NCBI GenBank assembly: GCA_019308985.1
Contig: JAFDHB010000097.1
Span: forward strand, 1 to 13,353
Length of the DNA stretch: 13,353 bases
Reading direction: 5' to 3'
From: Deltaproteobacteria bacterium
GTDB lineage: Bacteria; Desulfobacterota; DSM-4660; Desulfatiglandales; HGW-15
The first letter of the stretch is position 1, and each line of letters begins with the position of its first letter. Under the pieces are notes generated by a model. It was not told the origin of the DNA, searched no databases, and saw only the letters and a list, made by a program, of their open reading frames with translations. Positions 1-6,443 of the stretch are shown piece after piece. A program made the translations under genes and the position numbers.

Positions 1-1
1 T

Positions 2-166
2 TTTCTAAACTCCAATAAGCTTTATGCTCCATTCAAAGACATAGACATCGTCACACTGACAGATAGCAATACCGGGCAAAGCATTCAAAAATCAGTGCAG
101 TTACCCGCAAGCACCGTGAAGCTTCTGGAAAGAATTGGAATGTCTCACATTGCTCCACGCCAGTAA
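2..166 (+). CDS. 3' end of an unrecognised protein gene (partial)
   Basis: An open frame enters from the left edge and runs 54 codons to TAA at 164-166. It ends in ...LLERIGMSHIAPRQ. The composition looks like a genuine protein tail: mixed polar and hydrophobic residues, with a short strand-like IDIVTLTD stretch followed by a helix. I do not recognise the family and no catalytic motif is visible in the part present. A small hairpin with AGCAAGCA/TGCTTGTT arms (209-242) follows about 40 bases after the stop and might end the transcript, although it lacks a clean T-run. The next gene lies on the opposite strand, so this gene converges with it. Confidence 0.4.
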   Translation, partial: FLNSNKLYAPFKDIDIVTLTDSNTGQSIQKSVQLPASTVKLLERIGMSHIAPRQ

Positions 167-398
167 AACTAAAGGGTTCAAGATATGTGTAGTCGCAGAA
201 CTAATATTAGCAAGCATCTGAAATCATTACTTTTTGCTTGTTGAGTCCGGAACCTGGGTTGTATGAAGCGAAGGAGGAGATTGTCCGTAGATAGACAACC
301 ACTAACTTGTGCTGGCCTCAGAGGAGTTTGAACATTACATTGGTCAGCAAGTTCACTAGGCTTGCTATTCGAGGGAAAACAAAGCGTAGCTAAGTTTA

Positions 399-1139
399 TT
401 ATCTCATGTTTCGGATACGAATTTCGATATCCTTCTCGTCCTTAAGAAGTTGTACTATCTTTGCTGTGTCCGTTTTGCCGAAATGGTAAGGGTAGAGCAC
501 CTTCGGCCTGAAGGCCTTTGCTGCATCAGCAACCATCTCCGGTGTCATGGTATAAGGGAGATTCATGGGCAAGAAAGCTATGTGGATGTCACTAAGGGCC
601 TTCATCTCAGGGATGTTTTCGGTGTCCCCCGCCACATAGACCCTCTTGTCTCCAAAGGAGATGACGTAGCCGTTTCCTACTCCTTTAGGATGGTAAGGTT
701 TTCCCGGGCTACGCATATGAACAAGGTTGTAGGCGGGAACCGCCTCGATCCTGAGGCCTCCAATTATCTTGATATCTCCGTTTTTCATCACCACCCCCCG
801 TCTACCGAGGCGTTCTGAGCAGGTTTCGGTTAGCACGAGAATGGTATTTTCAGTGGAGATCGCCCTTATGGCATCCGGGTCGAGGTGATCTCGGTGGTGG
901 TGGGTCAGAAGAATGATGTCCGCTTTGGGTAGCTTGGAATAGTCAGCCAGCCTGATCCAAGGATCGACATGAATTACCTTTCCGGCAAATTCAAACATAA
1001 GGGTTCCGTGACCTATAAAGGCAATCTTCAGGTTTCCTTGCGAGGTGGGAATGGAGTCTGTCTGGAAATCTTGCTGGGCTATCGATGTGAATGGGAGAAA
1101 AAAGAACACAAGAATACCCAAAAACAATAGCTTCTTCAT
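399..1139 (-). CDS. Exported UlaG-like metallo-beta-lactamase-fold hydrolase
   Basis: This is a 246-residue MBL-fold enzyme of the UlaG/L-ascorbate-6-phosphate lactonase-like group. Residues 1-21 form a Sec signal peptide (Lys-Lys, hydrophobic core, SIA-QQ cleavage site), so the enzyme should work in the periplasm, unlike cytoplasmic UlaG. The metal motif HxHxDH reads THHHRDH at 79-85. AGDT at 170-173 supplies the bridging Asp172, and His219 in YPYHFG is the likely last ligand. AYN...HPKG.GNGY (136-158) and LPMNLPYTM (190-198) are typical of this subgroup. The start is secure: AAGGAGG sits 6 bases before the ATG. The substrate cannot be read from sequence; a phosphodiester, lactone or N-acyl-phosphatidylethanolamine-like ester is possible. 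It appears monocistronic, with 673 bases to the next annotated gene upstream. Confidence 0.9.
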   Translation of the reverse strand: MKKLLFLGILVFFFLPFTSIAQQDFQTDSIPTSQGNLKIAFIGHGTLMFEFAGKVIHVDPWIRLADYSKLPKADIILLTHHHRDHLDPDAIRAISTENTILVLTETCSERLGRRGVVMKNGDIKIIGGLRIEAVPAYNLVHMRSPGKPYHPKGVGNGYVISFGDKRVYVAGDTENIPEMKALSDIHIAFLPMNLPYTMTPEMVADAAKAFRPKVLYPYHFGKTDTAKIVQLLKDEKDIEIRIRNMR

Positions 1140-1389
1140 TTTGGACCTCCTTATCTTGTGTCAAAAACTCAAAAATAGGGGAACTGACCCACTGGGGAAA
1201 AACCTCCCATGGACCCTTTGCCCATGTTACTGAACAAGCCTTGGATCATTGTCTTATTGAGTCATATATGGGCCTCTATCCGAAAGCCCGGGGATATTAC
1301 CGAGTCTAAATGGTATTTCCAATTTGTCAAACAAAAAGCAGAGGCCGGTGTCAATAGGCTGTTGCCCAAAGCCTGATCTACGATGATCA

Positions 1390-1610
1390 GTGGTCCCTGG
1401 GGGTCTTTTCACAAGGCTCAATATTTCTCTTGTGCTGTTTTCACGCCCCCATTATCCCTATAGTGCATTCTCCATAGGGACTAGAGAGACGGTGGCTCCG
1501 GCGAAGATGATCTCCTGGGGCTACTGTGGCCTTGGATCAAGTGTTTGGTGCCGTTGGTACCGCCTGGGAGAAATTTGATTGAACCTTGTGAAAAGACCCC
1601 CAGGGACCAC
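1390..1610. mobile_element. MITE-like 221-bp element with 33-bp terminal inverted repeats
   Basis: The left arm at 1390-1422 begins GTGGTCCCTGGGGGTC. The right arm at 1578-1610 is its reverse complement with 32 of 33 positions matching; the single difference is C at 1417 against the partner of A at 1583. The 155-bp interior has no credible coding sequence. It contains a second hairpin, TCCCTAT (1455-1461) pairing with ATAGGGA (1474-1480). Long near-perfect terminal repeats around a short non-coding core are the signature of a non-autonomous transposable element. I found no clear target-site duplication: the flanks are GATGATCA on the left and AAGAGCAA on the right. The parent transposase is not in the window, so the family is unknown. 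A large imperfect hairpin acting in RNA is the alternative. Confidence 0.6.
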
Positions 1611-1684
1611 AAGAGCAAATACCCTGATGCTCTATCTTTTTGACCTCTCTAGAAATGTGACGCAACGATTTGGGTAACAGCGTG

Positions 1685-1795
1685 TTAATGGGTGACCCCT
1701 AGTGGCAGCGAAGAAGGCCAACTGAGGAAACCAGGGGTTAGTATGGCCTTGAACTCGTCCGGATCATGATCGCCTGTGAGCATAAGAACCTCCAT
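1685..1795 (-). CDS. Possible 36-residue ORF, perhaps a truncated gene start
   Basis: An ATG lies 17 bases after the stop of the M24 gene, on the same strand. It is preceded by AAGGAGGG with an 11-base spacer, a layout expected of the next gene in an operon. The predicted peptide begins MEVLMLTGDHDPDEFKAIL, which reads like the first strand and helix of a globular protein. It then runs into a less protein-like SWPSSLPLGVTH tail and a TAA at 1685-1687. I suspect the beginning of a gene whose remainder was lost through rearrangement; the MITE-like element sits about 75 bases further on. It could also be a chance ORF. I recognise no family. Confidence 0.3.
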   Translation of the reverse strand: MEVLMLTGDHDPDEFKAILTPGFLSWPSSLPLGVTH

Positions 1796-1812
1796 GGTTT
1801 TCGACACCCTCC

Positions 1813-3003
1813 TTAGTCGATGACAATGATCTCCTTGGGGGTTCTGTGGAGACAACTACCGCGACCGTCAGGCCCGATGATGTAGTTGTCGCACACGGTG
1901 GCCCAAACCGTATCGGTCATGGCAGCGGGATGCACGGTGATGTTCATCCCTTCCTTGATGGTCATGGTTTCATCTTTTAAGAAGAGCGGCCTTTCCACCA
2001 GGTCATAGCCCTGCCCGTGGGCATACAGACGTAATTCGGGTTTGTAGGCGGCCTTGGTAAGGAATTCATTATTGGCCTCGAGTATTTCCGAGGGCTTTGC
2101 CCCGGGTTTCAGTAAGTTCAGCGTGTGTTGCTGGGCCTCCACGGCATAGCCGAAGGCATCCTGGAGTTCCTGGGACGGTTCGCCTAGTGAGAACATACGG
2201 GCGATTTCCGTGTAAAGCCCGCCGGGGCCGTTCACTTCGATGAGGACGGAGACCTGATCTCCCTCTTGGATCATCCTGTTTTGATACCTTCTGTGCTGGA
2301 AGGGCGCGGGAACGCCCTTGGGCCCAGAGCCCACGAGCACCAACTGCCTCTCGCTTCCCTTGAGGGTTACGATATAATGGGCTTCGGCGTACACCTCAAA
2401 GTCCCTCATGCCGGGTTTTATCTTATCCCGCAAATAGTCGATGGCCTCGTCCTGAAGGGCAGCGGTTTCCTGGATGAGCTGAATTTCCTCCGGGCTCTTA
2501 ACGGCCTTGATGTTGTCAATGGGCTCCGTCATGTCGACGAATGTGGCCCCCGGAAGGTATTTCATCAAGTGATCGAAAAAGTTGATGGGGAAATAGGATT
2601 TGCCCACCAGCCCAATGACAGGATCCTTTTTCTCTATGGCCCGCACCGTCAATTCGGCGTCGTAGGTATGGGTGTAATGGGCCGAAGGAAAATACGGGGC
2701 TCCAAGCCTCTGCTTCACCCCGTGAACGGCCCAAGGCGGAGGCGGTGGATTTCCAGGGGGAAAGGGTCCGCAACTTATCATGGTCATCTCGTCATCGAGG
2801 GGGAAGATGACGGTCACGGGATAGCTGTGTCGTGCGGGTATGTCCGTAAACCATCTGATGTAGCCCCCCAAGAATTCTTCATCGTTCCTGGCCACAAGGT
2901 AGTCCACCTTGTGCTCTCGCATGACCTCCCGTGCCAACGACCACCTTCTTTCCAACTCCTCCTTGGAAACCGATTTCGTCAGTCTTTCTTTGGGGTCAAA
3001 CAT
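1813..3003 (-). CDS. M24B-family creatinase-like (pita-bread fold) protein
   Basis: This 396-residue protein has the two-domain layout of Xaa-Pro peptidases and creatinases: an N-terminal creatinase domain (about 1-165, with RNDEEFLGGYIRWFTD), the junction IDNIKAVKSPEEIQLIQ (162-178), then the C-terminal pita-bread domain. Canonical M24 enzymes bind two metals through Asp, Asp, His, Glu, Glu. Here the aligned positions read Glu256 (LIEVNG), Glu266 (YTEIAR), His329 (AHGQGYD), His358 (ITVHP, normally EP) and Cys371, so only the His is kept. A metal-independent role such as that of creatinase, or another C-N hydrolase or lyase activity, is more likely than proline peptidase activity. AGGAGG lies 7 bases before the ATG. 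The protein should be cytoplasmic, as no signal peptide is present. The proline run at 86-90 is unusual. Confidence 0.85.
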   Translation of the reverse strand: MFDPKERLTKSVSKEELERRWSLAREVMREHKVDYLVARNDEEFLGGYIRWFTDIPARHSYPVTVIFPLDDEMTMISCGPFPPGNPPPPPWAVHGVKQRLGAPYFPSAHYTHTYDAELTVRAIEKKDPVIGLVGKSYFPINFFDHLMKYLPGATFVDMTEPIDNIKAVKSPEEIQLIQETAALQDEAIDYLRDKIKPGMRDFEVYAEAHYIVTLKGSERQLVLVGSGPKGVPAPFQHRRYQNRMIQEGDQVSVLIEVNGPGGLYTEIARMFSLGEPSQELQDAFGYAVEAQQHTLNLLKPGAKPSEILEANNEFLTKAAYKPELRLYAHGQGYDLVERPLFLKDETMTIKEGMNITVHPAAMTDTVWATVCDNYIIGPDGRGSCLHRTPKEIIVID

Positions 3004-3028
3004 GGTTGCTCCTCCTATTGTATTTTTC

Positions 3029-3034
3029 AGTATA
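3029..3034 (-). promoter_or_regulatory. Candidate -10 box (TATACT) for the M24 gene
   Basis: On the minus strand TATACT lies 25 bases before the ATG, a good match to the sigma-70 -10 consensus, giving a leader of roughly 20 bases that includes the AGGAGG. The hexamer 17 bases further upstream (GGTCAA) is a poor -35 match, so an activator or another sigma factor may be involved. Confidence 0.35.
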
Positions 3035-3091
3035 AAAGGCTTGGCCGCTTTTTGACCTACCGTGGCAGGCCCCGTGTATACTTATTTGCCG

Positions 3092-3106
3092 TTTCACAAG
3101 GTGAAA
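3092..3106. promoter_or_regulatory. Palindrome TTTCAC-AAG-GTGAAA, possible operator
   Basis: This is a perfect 6-bp inverted repeat with a 3-base spacer. It lies about 60-70 bases upstream of the M24 gene's candidate -10 box, a position suited to a dimeric regulator. No regulator gene is present in the window to pair with it, and a 6-bp palindrome can occur by chance. Confidence 0.25.
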
Positions 3107-3485
3107 TATAAGTTCGATATGCTCGGTTTTTATCAGTCTCTTGGTCCTATGTCAATGAATTCCCTTCGATCATCATACACTGTTGGGGGGAGTGTTATAC
3201 CTTGTCTCTCCGTTCCTGGTTAATCAAAACTTTTGGTCACCTGGCTTTTTGTAAACAAACCTCGGAATCACATGCAGTGATATCCCTGGATTAATCCAGA
3301 CCAGTTTTCAGTTTCCAAAAATCTTCACCCTTTGAAAACCATCTCTTGCTAACGCCTCTGATTCTCCAACACATCACAGCATCACCCATTTTGCCTACAT
3401 CCTACGTTGTGGCATACTTTTTCTTGACACCGCTCAGGATTTATGCTTTCGTTCTCCAGGAACAGCAAGTTATTTCACGACCACC

Positions 3486-3660
3486 TCACGTATCACGGGA
3501 CAAACACGCAAGCAGGTTCGCAACAAAGATCCAGCGACTGAGAAATGAAGCTGAACAAGCCTTAGCCGGGATACAGGAGGCCGCTAGAGGGGCGCGGTAA
3601 GCCCAGGAAGAAGCCCAACACTTGGCCGCCAAGGCGGCACTCCCAAAGCGCTTAAGGAAA
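3486..3660 (+). pseudogene. Coiled-coil-like coding remnant interrupted by a stop
   Basis: One + strand frame reads as an Ala/Glu/Gln/Arg-rich helix: IQRLRNEAEQALAGIQEAAR (about 3529-3588), then the stop TAA at 3598-3600, then the same frame resumes as AQEEAQHLAAKAALPKRLRK. The helical pattern continues on both sides of the stop, and TAA could be a mutated CAA. This suggests the eroded end of a gene. The upstream part of the frame, back to ATG 3346, does not look like protein. The remnant ends at the ribosome binding site of the prenyltransferase gene, so it may once have been the preceding operon gene. The family is not recognisable. Confidence 0.3.
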
Positions 3661-3677
3661 AAGGAGGATACAAGCCC

Positions 3678-4565
3678 ATGCATTTATACCGCAACTGGTT
3701 TTTGGCCAGCCGGCCGTGGTCTTTTTCCATGACGGCGATCTCCGTCAGCGTCGGCAGCATTCTTGCCGCCATCGACGGCGCCTTTTCGTGGGGACTGTAC
3801 CTGGTTGTGCTGGTGGGAACCATCTGCATGCATGCCGCCACCAATCTGATCAATGACTACTACGACGTCCAAAAGGGGCTGGATACCCCGGAAACCGCCA
3901 CCGCTCAGTATCGTCCCCACCCCCTGCTGGAGGGGAAGCTTAAACCCACACGGGTGCTCACCGCTGGTTACGTGCTTTTTGGGTTATCGAGTTTGATCGG
4001 AATTTATCTGGCCGCCACGCGGGGCCGGGAACTGATCTGGATGGGGTTGATCGGCACGCTGGCCGGGTTGACATACACGGCGCCGCCCCTGAAGTACAAA
4101 TACAAGGCCCTGGGAGAACTCTCGGTTTTTCTGATGTGGGGGCCTTTGATGGTGGCCGGGTCCTATTTTGTGCAACGCCAGTCGTTCAGCACCAAGGCCC
4201 TGTGGGTATCTCTGCCTTTCGGCCTCCTGGTCGCTCTGGTGTTGCTGGCCAACAACATCCGCGACATGGACCATGATCGTCGCCATGGCATTTTGACCCT
4301 TGCCATTGTTCTGGGACGGTATCGAGGACAGATGCTCTATGGCTTCCTGGTGGTGCTGGCCTACCTGGGAATCACCGCGATGGCGATTTTCGGCCCCCTG
4401 TATCCGTGGTCACTATTGGTGCTGGTTTCTGTGCCCCTGGCATGGCGCCTGATTCGCCAGATGATGACACAGGTACCGGTGGATGCGGATGCCCGTACCG
4501 CCCAACTGGATACCGCCTTCGGGGCGCTGCTGGTCGCCTCCCTTGTGCTCACAGGGGTATCCTGA
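3678..4565 (+). CDS. menA: UbiA-family prenyltransferase, MenA-like
   Basis: This 295-residue integral membrane enzyme probably transfers a polyprenyl chain to 1,4-dihydroxy-2-naphthoate, the membrane step of menaquinone synthesis. The first Asp-rich motif is NLINDYYD (56-63) and the second is NNIRDMDHDRRHGI (192-205) followed by TLAIVLG; these bind the Mg2+-diphosphate of the prenyl donor. YTAPPLKYKYKALGEL (133-148) and the following MWGPLMVAGSYFVQ are characteristic of MenA rather than UbiA or heme O synthase. Length and the roughly eight hydrophobic segments fit the family. A GGAGG lies 10 bases before the ATG. The stop is followed after 2 bases by the next gene's TTG, so the two are co-transcribed. 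Other UbiA-type acceptors (chlorophyll-like or archaeal-type lipids) are less likely but not excluded. Confidence 0.85.
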   Translation: MHLYRNWFLASRPWSFSMTAISVSVGSILAAIDGAFSWGLYLVVLVGTICMHAATNLINDYYDVQKGLDTPETATAQYRPHPLLEGKLKPTRVLTAGYVLFGLSSLIGIYLAATRGRELIWMGLIGTLAGLTYTAPPLKYKYKALGELSVFLMWGPLMVAGSYFVQRQSFSTKALWVSLPFGLLVALVLLANNIRDMDHDRRHGILTLAIVLGRYRGQMLYGFLVVLAYLGITAMAIFGPLYPWSLLVLVSVPLAWRLIRQMMTQVPVDADARTAQLDTAFGALLVASLVLTGVS

Positions 4566-4567
4566 AT

Positions 4568-5176
4568 TTGAGGACGTTAATAGCCACTGTAGCCCTCGCC
4601 GCCGCCCTGTGGTTCGTGACGTTTTCGCTGAACTGGGGCAACTTCTGGTTAAAAATCTCCCTCTCCGCCTCAACCCTGGCCGCCATCGCCTGGAGGCAAC
4701 AGCCGAAAAGAGAATCCTCAACGCTGCGCTTCAACTCCGGGGCCGTCATCCCGGGTCTCGCCGCTGCCCTGGCGCTTTACCTGGTTTTCCGGCTTGGAAA
4801 GTCCCTTGCCACGATCCTCCTGCCTTTTGCCGATCACCAGATCGGCGGGATATATGCGCGCGGCACGGATACCCCCTCATGGCTCATAGTGGGCTTACTC
4901 CTCTTGGTGACAGGTCCGGCCGAAGAGCTTTACTGGCGAGGCTATCTGCAAAAAAATCTCATGGCGCGCCTGGGTTCCTGGCAGGGATGGCTGCTGGGCA
5001 CGGCTATATATGCTGGGGTTCACGTCTGTTCGCTCAACTTCATGCTGGTGGCTGCGGCAGCGATTGCCGGTGCCTTCTGGGGCGCTCTTTACTGGAAGCT
5101 GGACAACCTGGCCCCGGTGATCGTCTCCCATGCCGTATGGAGTGCCGTGATATTTGCCGTATTTCCTATGGCTTGA
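4568..5176 (+). CDS. CPBP-family (CAAX-like) intramembrane metalloprotease
   Basis: This is a 202-residue membrane protein of the Abi/CPBP glutamic-type intramembrane protease family, related to Rce1. Motif 1 is AEELYWRG with Glu119, Glu120 and Arg124. Motif 2 is YAGVH with His152, where Tyr replaces the usual Phe. Motif 3 is SHAVWS with His188. Several hydrophobic helices surround these motifs. I chose the TTG at 4568 because it follows the preceding stop by 2 bases, starts a clean first membrane helix (RTLIATVALAAALWF), and AGGGG lies about 11 bases upstream. A longer frame from ATG 4406 would overlap the prenyltransferase gene with an unlikely N-terminus. The substrate is unknown; bacterial members serve in bacteriocin immunity, peptide processing or unknown roles. 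Its coupling to a prenyltransferase is notable. Confidence 0.85.
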   Translation: MRTLIATVALAAALWFVTFSLNWGNFWLKISLSASTLAAIAWRQQPKRESSTLRFNSGAVIPGLAAALALYLVFRLGKSLATILLPFADHQIGGIYARGTDTPSWLIVGLLLLVTGPAEELYWRGYLQKNLMARLGSWQGWLLGTAIYAGVHVCSLNFMLVAAAAIAGAFWGALYWKLDNLAPVIVSHAVWSAVIFAVFPMA

Positions 5177-5244
5177 TGACGACTACCGTCGGGCGGAGAA
5201 AATCCGAACCCGTCATTCCGCTGCAGCAGAATCAAACGCAGTTA

Positions 5245-6276
5245 CTAAATGCCGCGGTAATATTTCTCAGCTACTCTGAACACCAGCCTGTTGGAAAGAA
5301 ATTTCGCCAGCATCTCGATATTTTTTTCAGACATCGTTAGAAACTTTTCCTGGGCTTTTAACAACAAGTCAAACCCGCGTCTTGATTTCAGTGCAACCCT
5401 GGAATACTCACTCAAACCTTGTTCCATGCTGATAGCCCCATCCAGTATCTTTCTTATTATCCTACCGCACTCTATGCCCGTTGTAATACATCTCCTGATG
5501 CCTTCACCGGTAAGAGGAAGGGTTTGCCCCTGGGCGCAACCGACCACGAATACACCGTCCACCACGGGCTCCTTAAGACAATAGCAGAACATCCCTCCGT
5601 GTACTTTCCGCCGCGTGAGGTGGAACCTGTCAAGGAAAGAATTCAGTTTTCCAACAAGTCTCCTTGTGCCTGCGTAACTCGCAATTCCTACCCTGGAGAA
5701 TTCGCCGGCCGGGAATATCCAGCAAATCCCGTCTTTCAAAAAATCAGGATCGTAGAAGAAGTGAAAGCTTTCGCACCTGTAAGGCACCTCCGTCTCGATG
5801 CCGAAGCTCAACATATCCATGTTTACATATCCCGGCTTCAGAGATTCCGCAATAGATGCCCTCCATCCTGTCGCATCAACAAGAATTCCGGAGGAAACCG
5901 TCCCCTTGGACGTATCAATGACAAACAGGCCATCTTGAGACCTCTTAGCTTTTTTGGCCTTTGCCCTCAGAAAGTCCCCATTATTTTGGAGGTTCAGGCT
6001 GTGGCAGAATTTTTTAAAATCGAACGTACAATAGGGCTGCTTTAAATCAAAGTCTACTCTCTTATGATTTACATGGAGGGCAAATTTATTTGAAATTTGA
6101 AGTACAGAGTCCTCACATCCTACCATTTTGATCACATCAAAGGGGGCCCCGCAGGCAGAAATCTGTAATGATGCTATATCGTATGGATCTATGAGGAGGA
6201 CCTTCCCCTCTACCTGCGATGCGACGGAAAGCCCGGCAAAGCTTGCGCCCACGATAACAACATCATACTCCGTCAT
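5245..6276 (-). CDS. Geranylgeranyl-reductase-family FAD-dependent oxidoreductase
   Basis: This 343-residue flavoprotein has an N-terminal Rossmann motif VVIVGASFAGLS (6-17), the acidic end of beta-2 (LLIDP, 27-31), a VDATGWRAS motif (133-141), the CWIFPAG segment (185-191) typical of geranylgeranyl reductases (usually GYxWIFP), and PLTGEGIRR (254-262). Cys43 in SACGAP fits the family's conserved cysteine region. The family saturates isoprenoid double bonds of quinones, chlorophyll side chains or archaeal-type lipids. The usual GDAA motif, whose Asp contacts FAD, reads GCAQ (247-250), an unusual substitution. AGGAGG lies 10 bases before the ATG. The gene converges on the protease gene with a 68-base gap and lies 167 bases downstream of copB on the same strand. 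A menaquinone side-chain reductase role is possible given the nearby MenA-like gene. Confidence 0.8.
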   Translation of the reverse strand: MTEYDVVIVGASFAGLSVASQVEGKVLLIDPYDIASLQISACGAPFDVIKMVGCEDSVLQISNKFALHVNHKRVDFDLKQPYCTFDFKKFCHSLNLQNNGDFLRAKAKKAKRSQDGLFVIDTSKGTVSSGILVDATGWRASIAESLKPGYVNMDMLSFGIETEVPYRCESFHFFYDPDFLKDGICWIFPAGEFSRVGIASYAGTRRLVGKLNSFLDRFHLTRRKVHGGMFCYCLKEPVVDGVFVVGCAQGQTLPLTGEGIRRCITTGIECGRIIRKILDGAISMEQGLSEYSRVALKSRRGFDLLLKAQEKFLTMSEKNIEMLAKFLSNRLVFRVAEKYYRGI

Positions 6277-6443
6277 TCCGCGTACCCCTCCTGCATTTTA
6301 TCTCCCACACTATCGGTAAGAATCCTCCGATCACCTCCTCCATAAGAAGGATCCCCATCTCCCGTATCCAAGAACCGAATGGGTGGGTATTTTTCTCGGA
6401 TCAGTGGCCTGTTCGCAAATGCGGTTTCACACAGTGCTTCCTA

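Larger units (their letters stand above)
1140..1812. other. Long intergenic region with MITE-like element and a short ORF
   Basis: No full-length gene is visible on either strand. The part nearest the hydrolase gene (1140-1389) should hold its promoter. A TTGACA lies too close to the ribosome binding site to serve, so I mark none. The middle holds the inverted-repeat element at 1390-1610. The part next to the M24 gene holds a 36-codon ORF with a good ribosome binding site. A weak hairpin AGAGCA/TGCTCT (1612-1617 with 1628-1633) followed by ATCTTTTT lies directly after the element and resembles a poor + strand terminator. Confidence 0.7.
3004..3677. other. Divergent intergenic region between M24 gene and prenyltransferase gene
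   Basis: Transcription leaves this region in both directions. The left part carries the M24 promoter elements and a perfect palindrome (3092-3106). The centre (3120-3480) is AT-rich and shows no convincing gene. The right part (about 3486-3660) reads like a short decayed coding segment. I could not identify a convincing promoter for the + strand unit: a TTGACA at 3424-3429 lacks a -10 box at proper spacing. Confidence 0.6.

Noticed and set aside
1156..1170. TTGACA as -35 box of the MBL-fold hydrolase gene
   Set aside because: On the minus strand it lies immediately before the ribosome binding site, leaving no room for a -10 box and leader.
2266..3111. Long + strand open frame of 281 codons opposite the M24 gene
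   Set aside because: It lies antisense to a gene with clear domain structure and ribosome binding site; its translation shows no family motif.
3424..3447. TTGACA promoter for the prenyltransferase gene
   Set aside because: The only -10-like sequence (TATGCT) is 12 bases away, too close for sigma-70.
4406..4567. Upstream ATG extension of the CPBP protease
   Set aside because: It would overlap 160 bases of the prenyltransferase gene and add a Pro/Asp/Gly/Cys-rich segment untypical of the family; TTG 4568 fits the spacing and the first helix.
4483..5340. + strand frame of 285 codons overlapping the prenyltransferase and protease genes
   Set aside because: It overlaps two genes with clear motifs in other frames and is rich in Arg, Pro and Cys without any recognisable domain.
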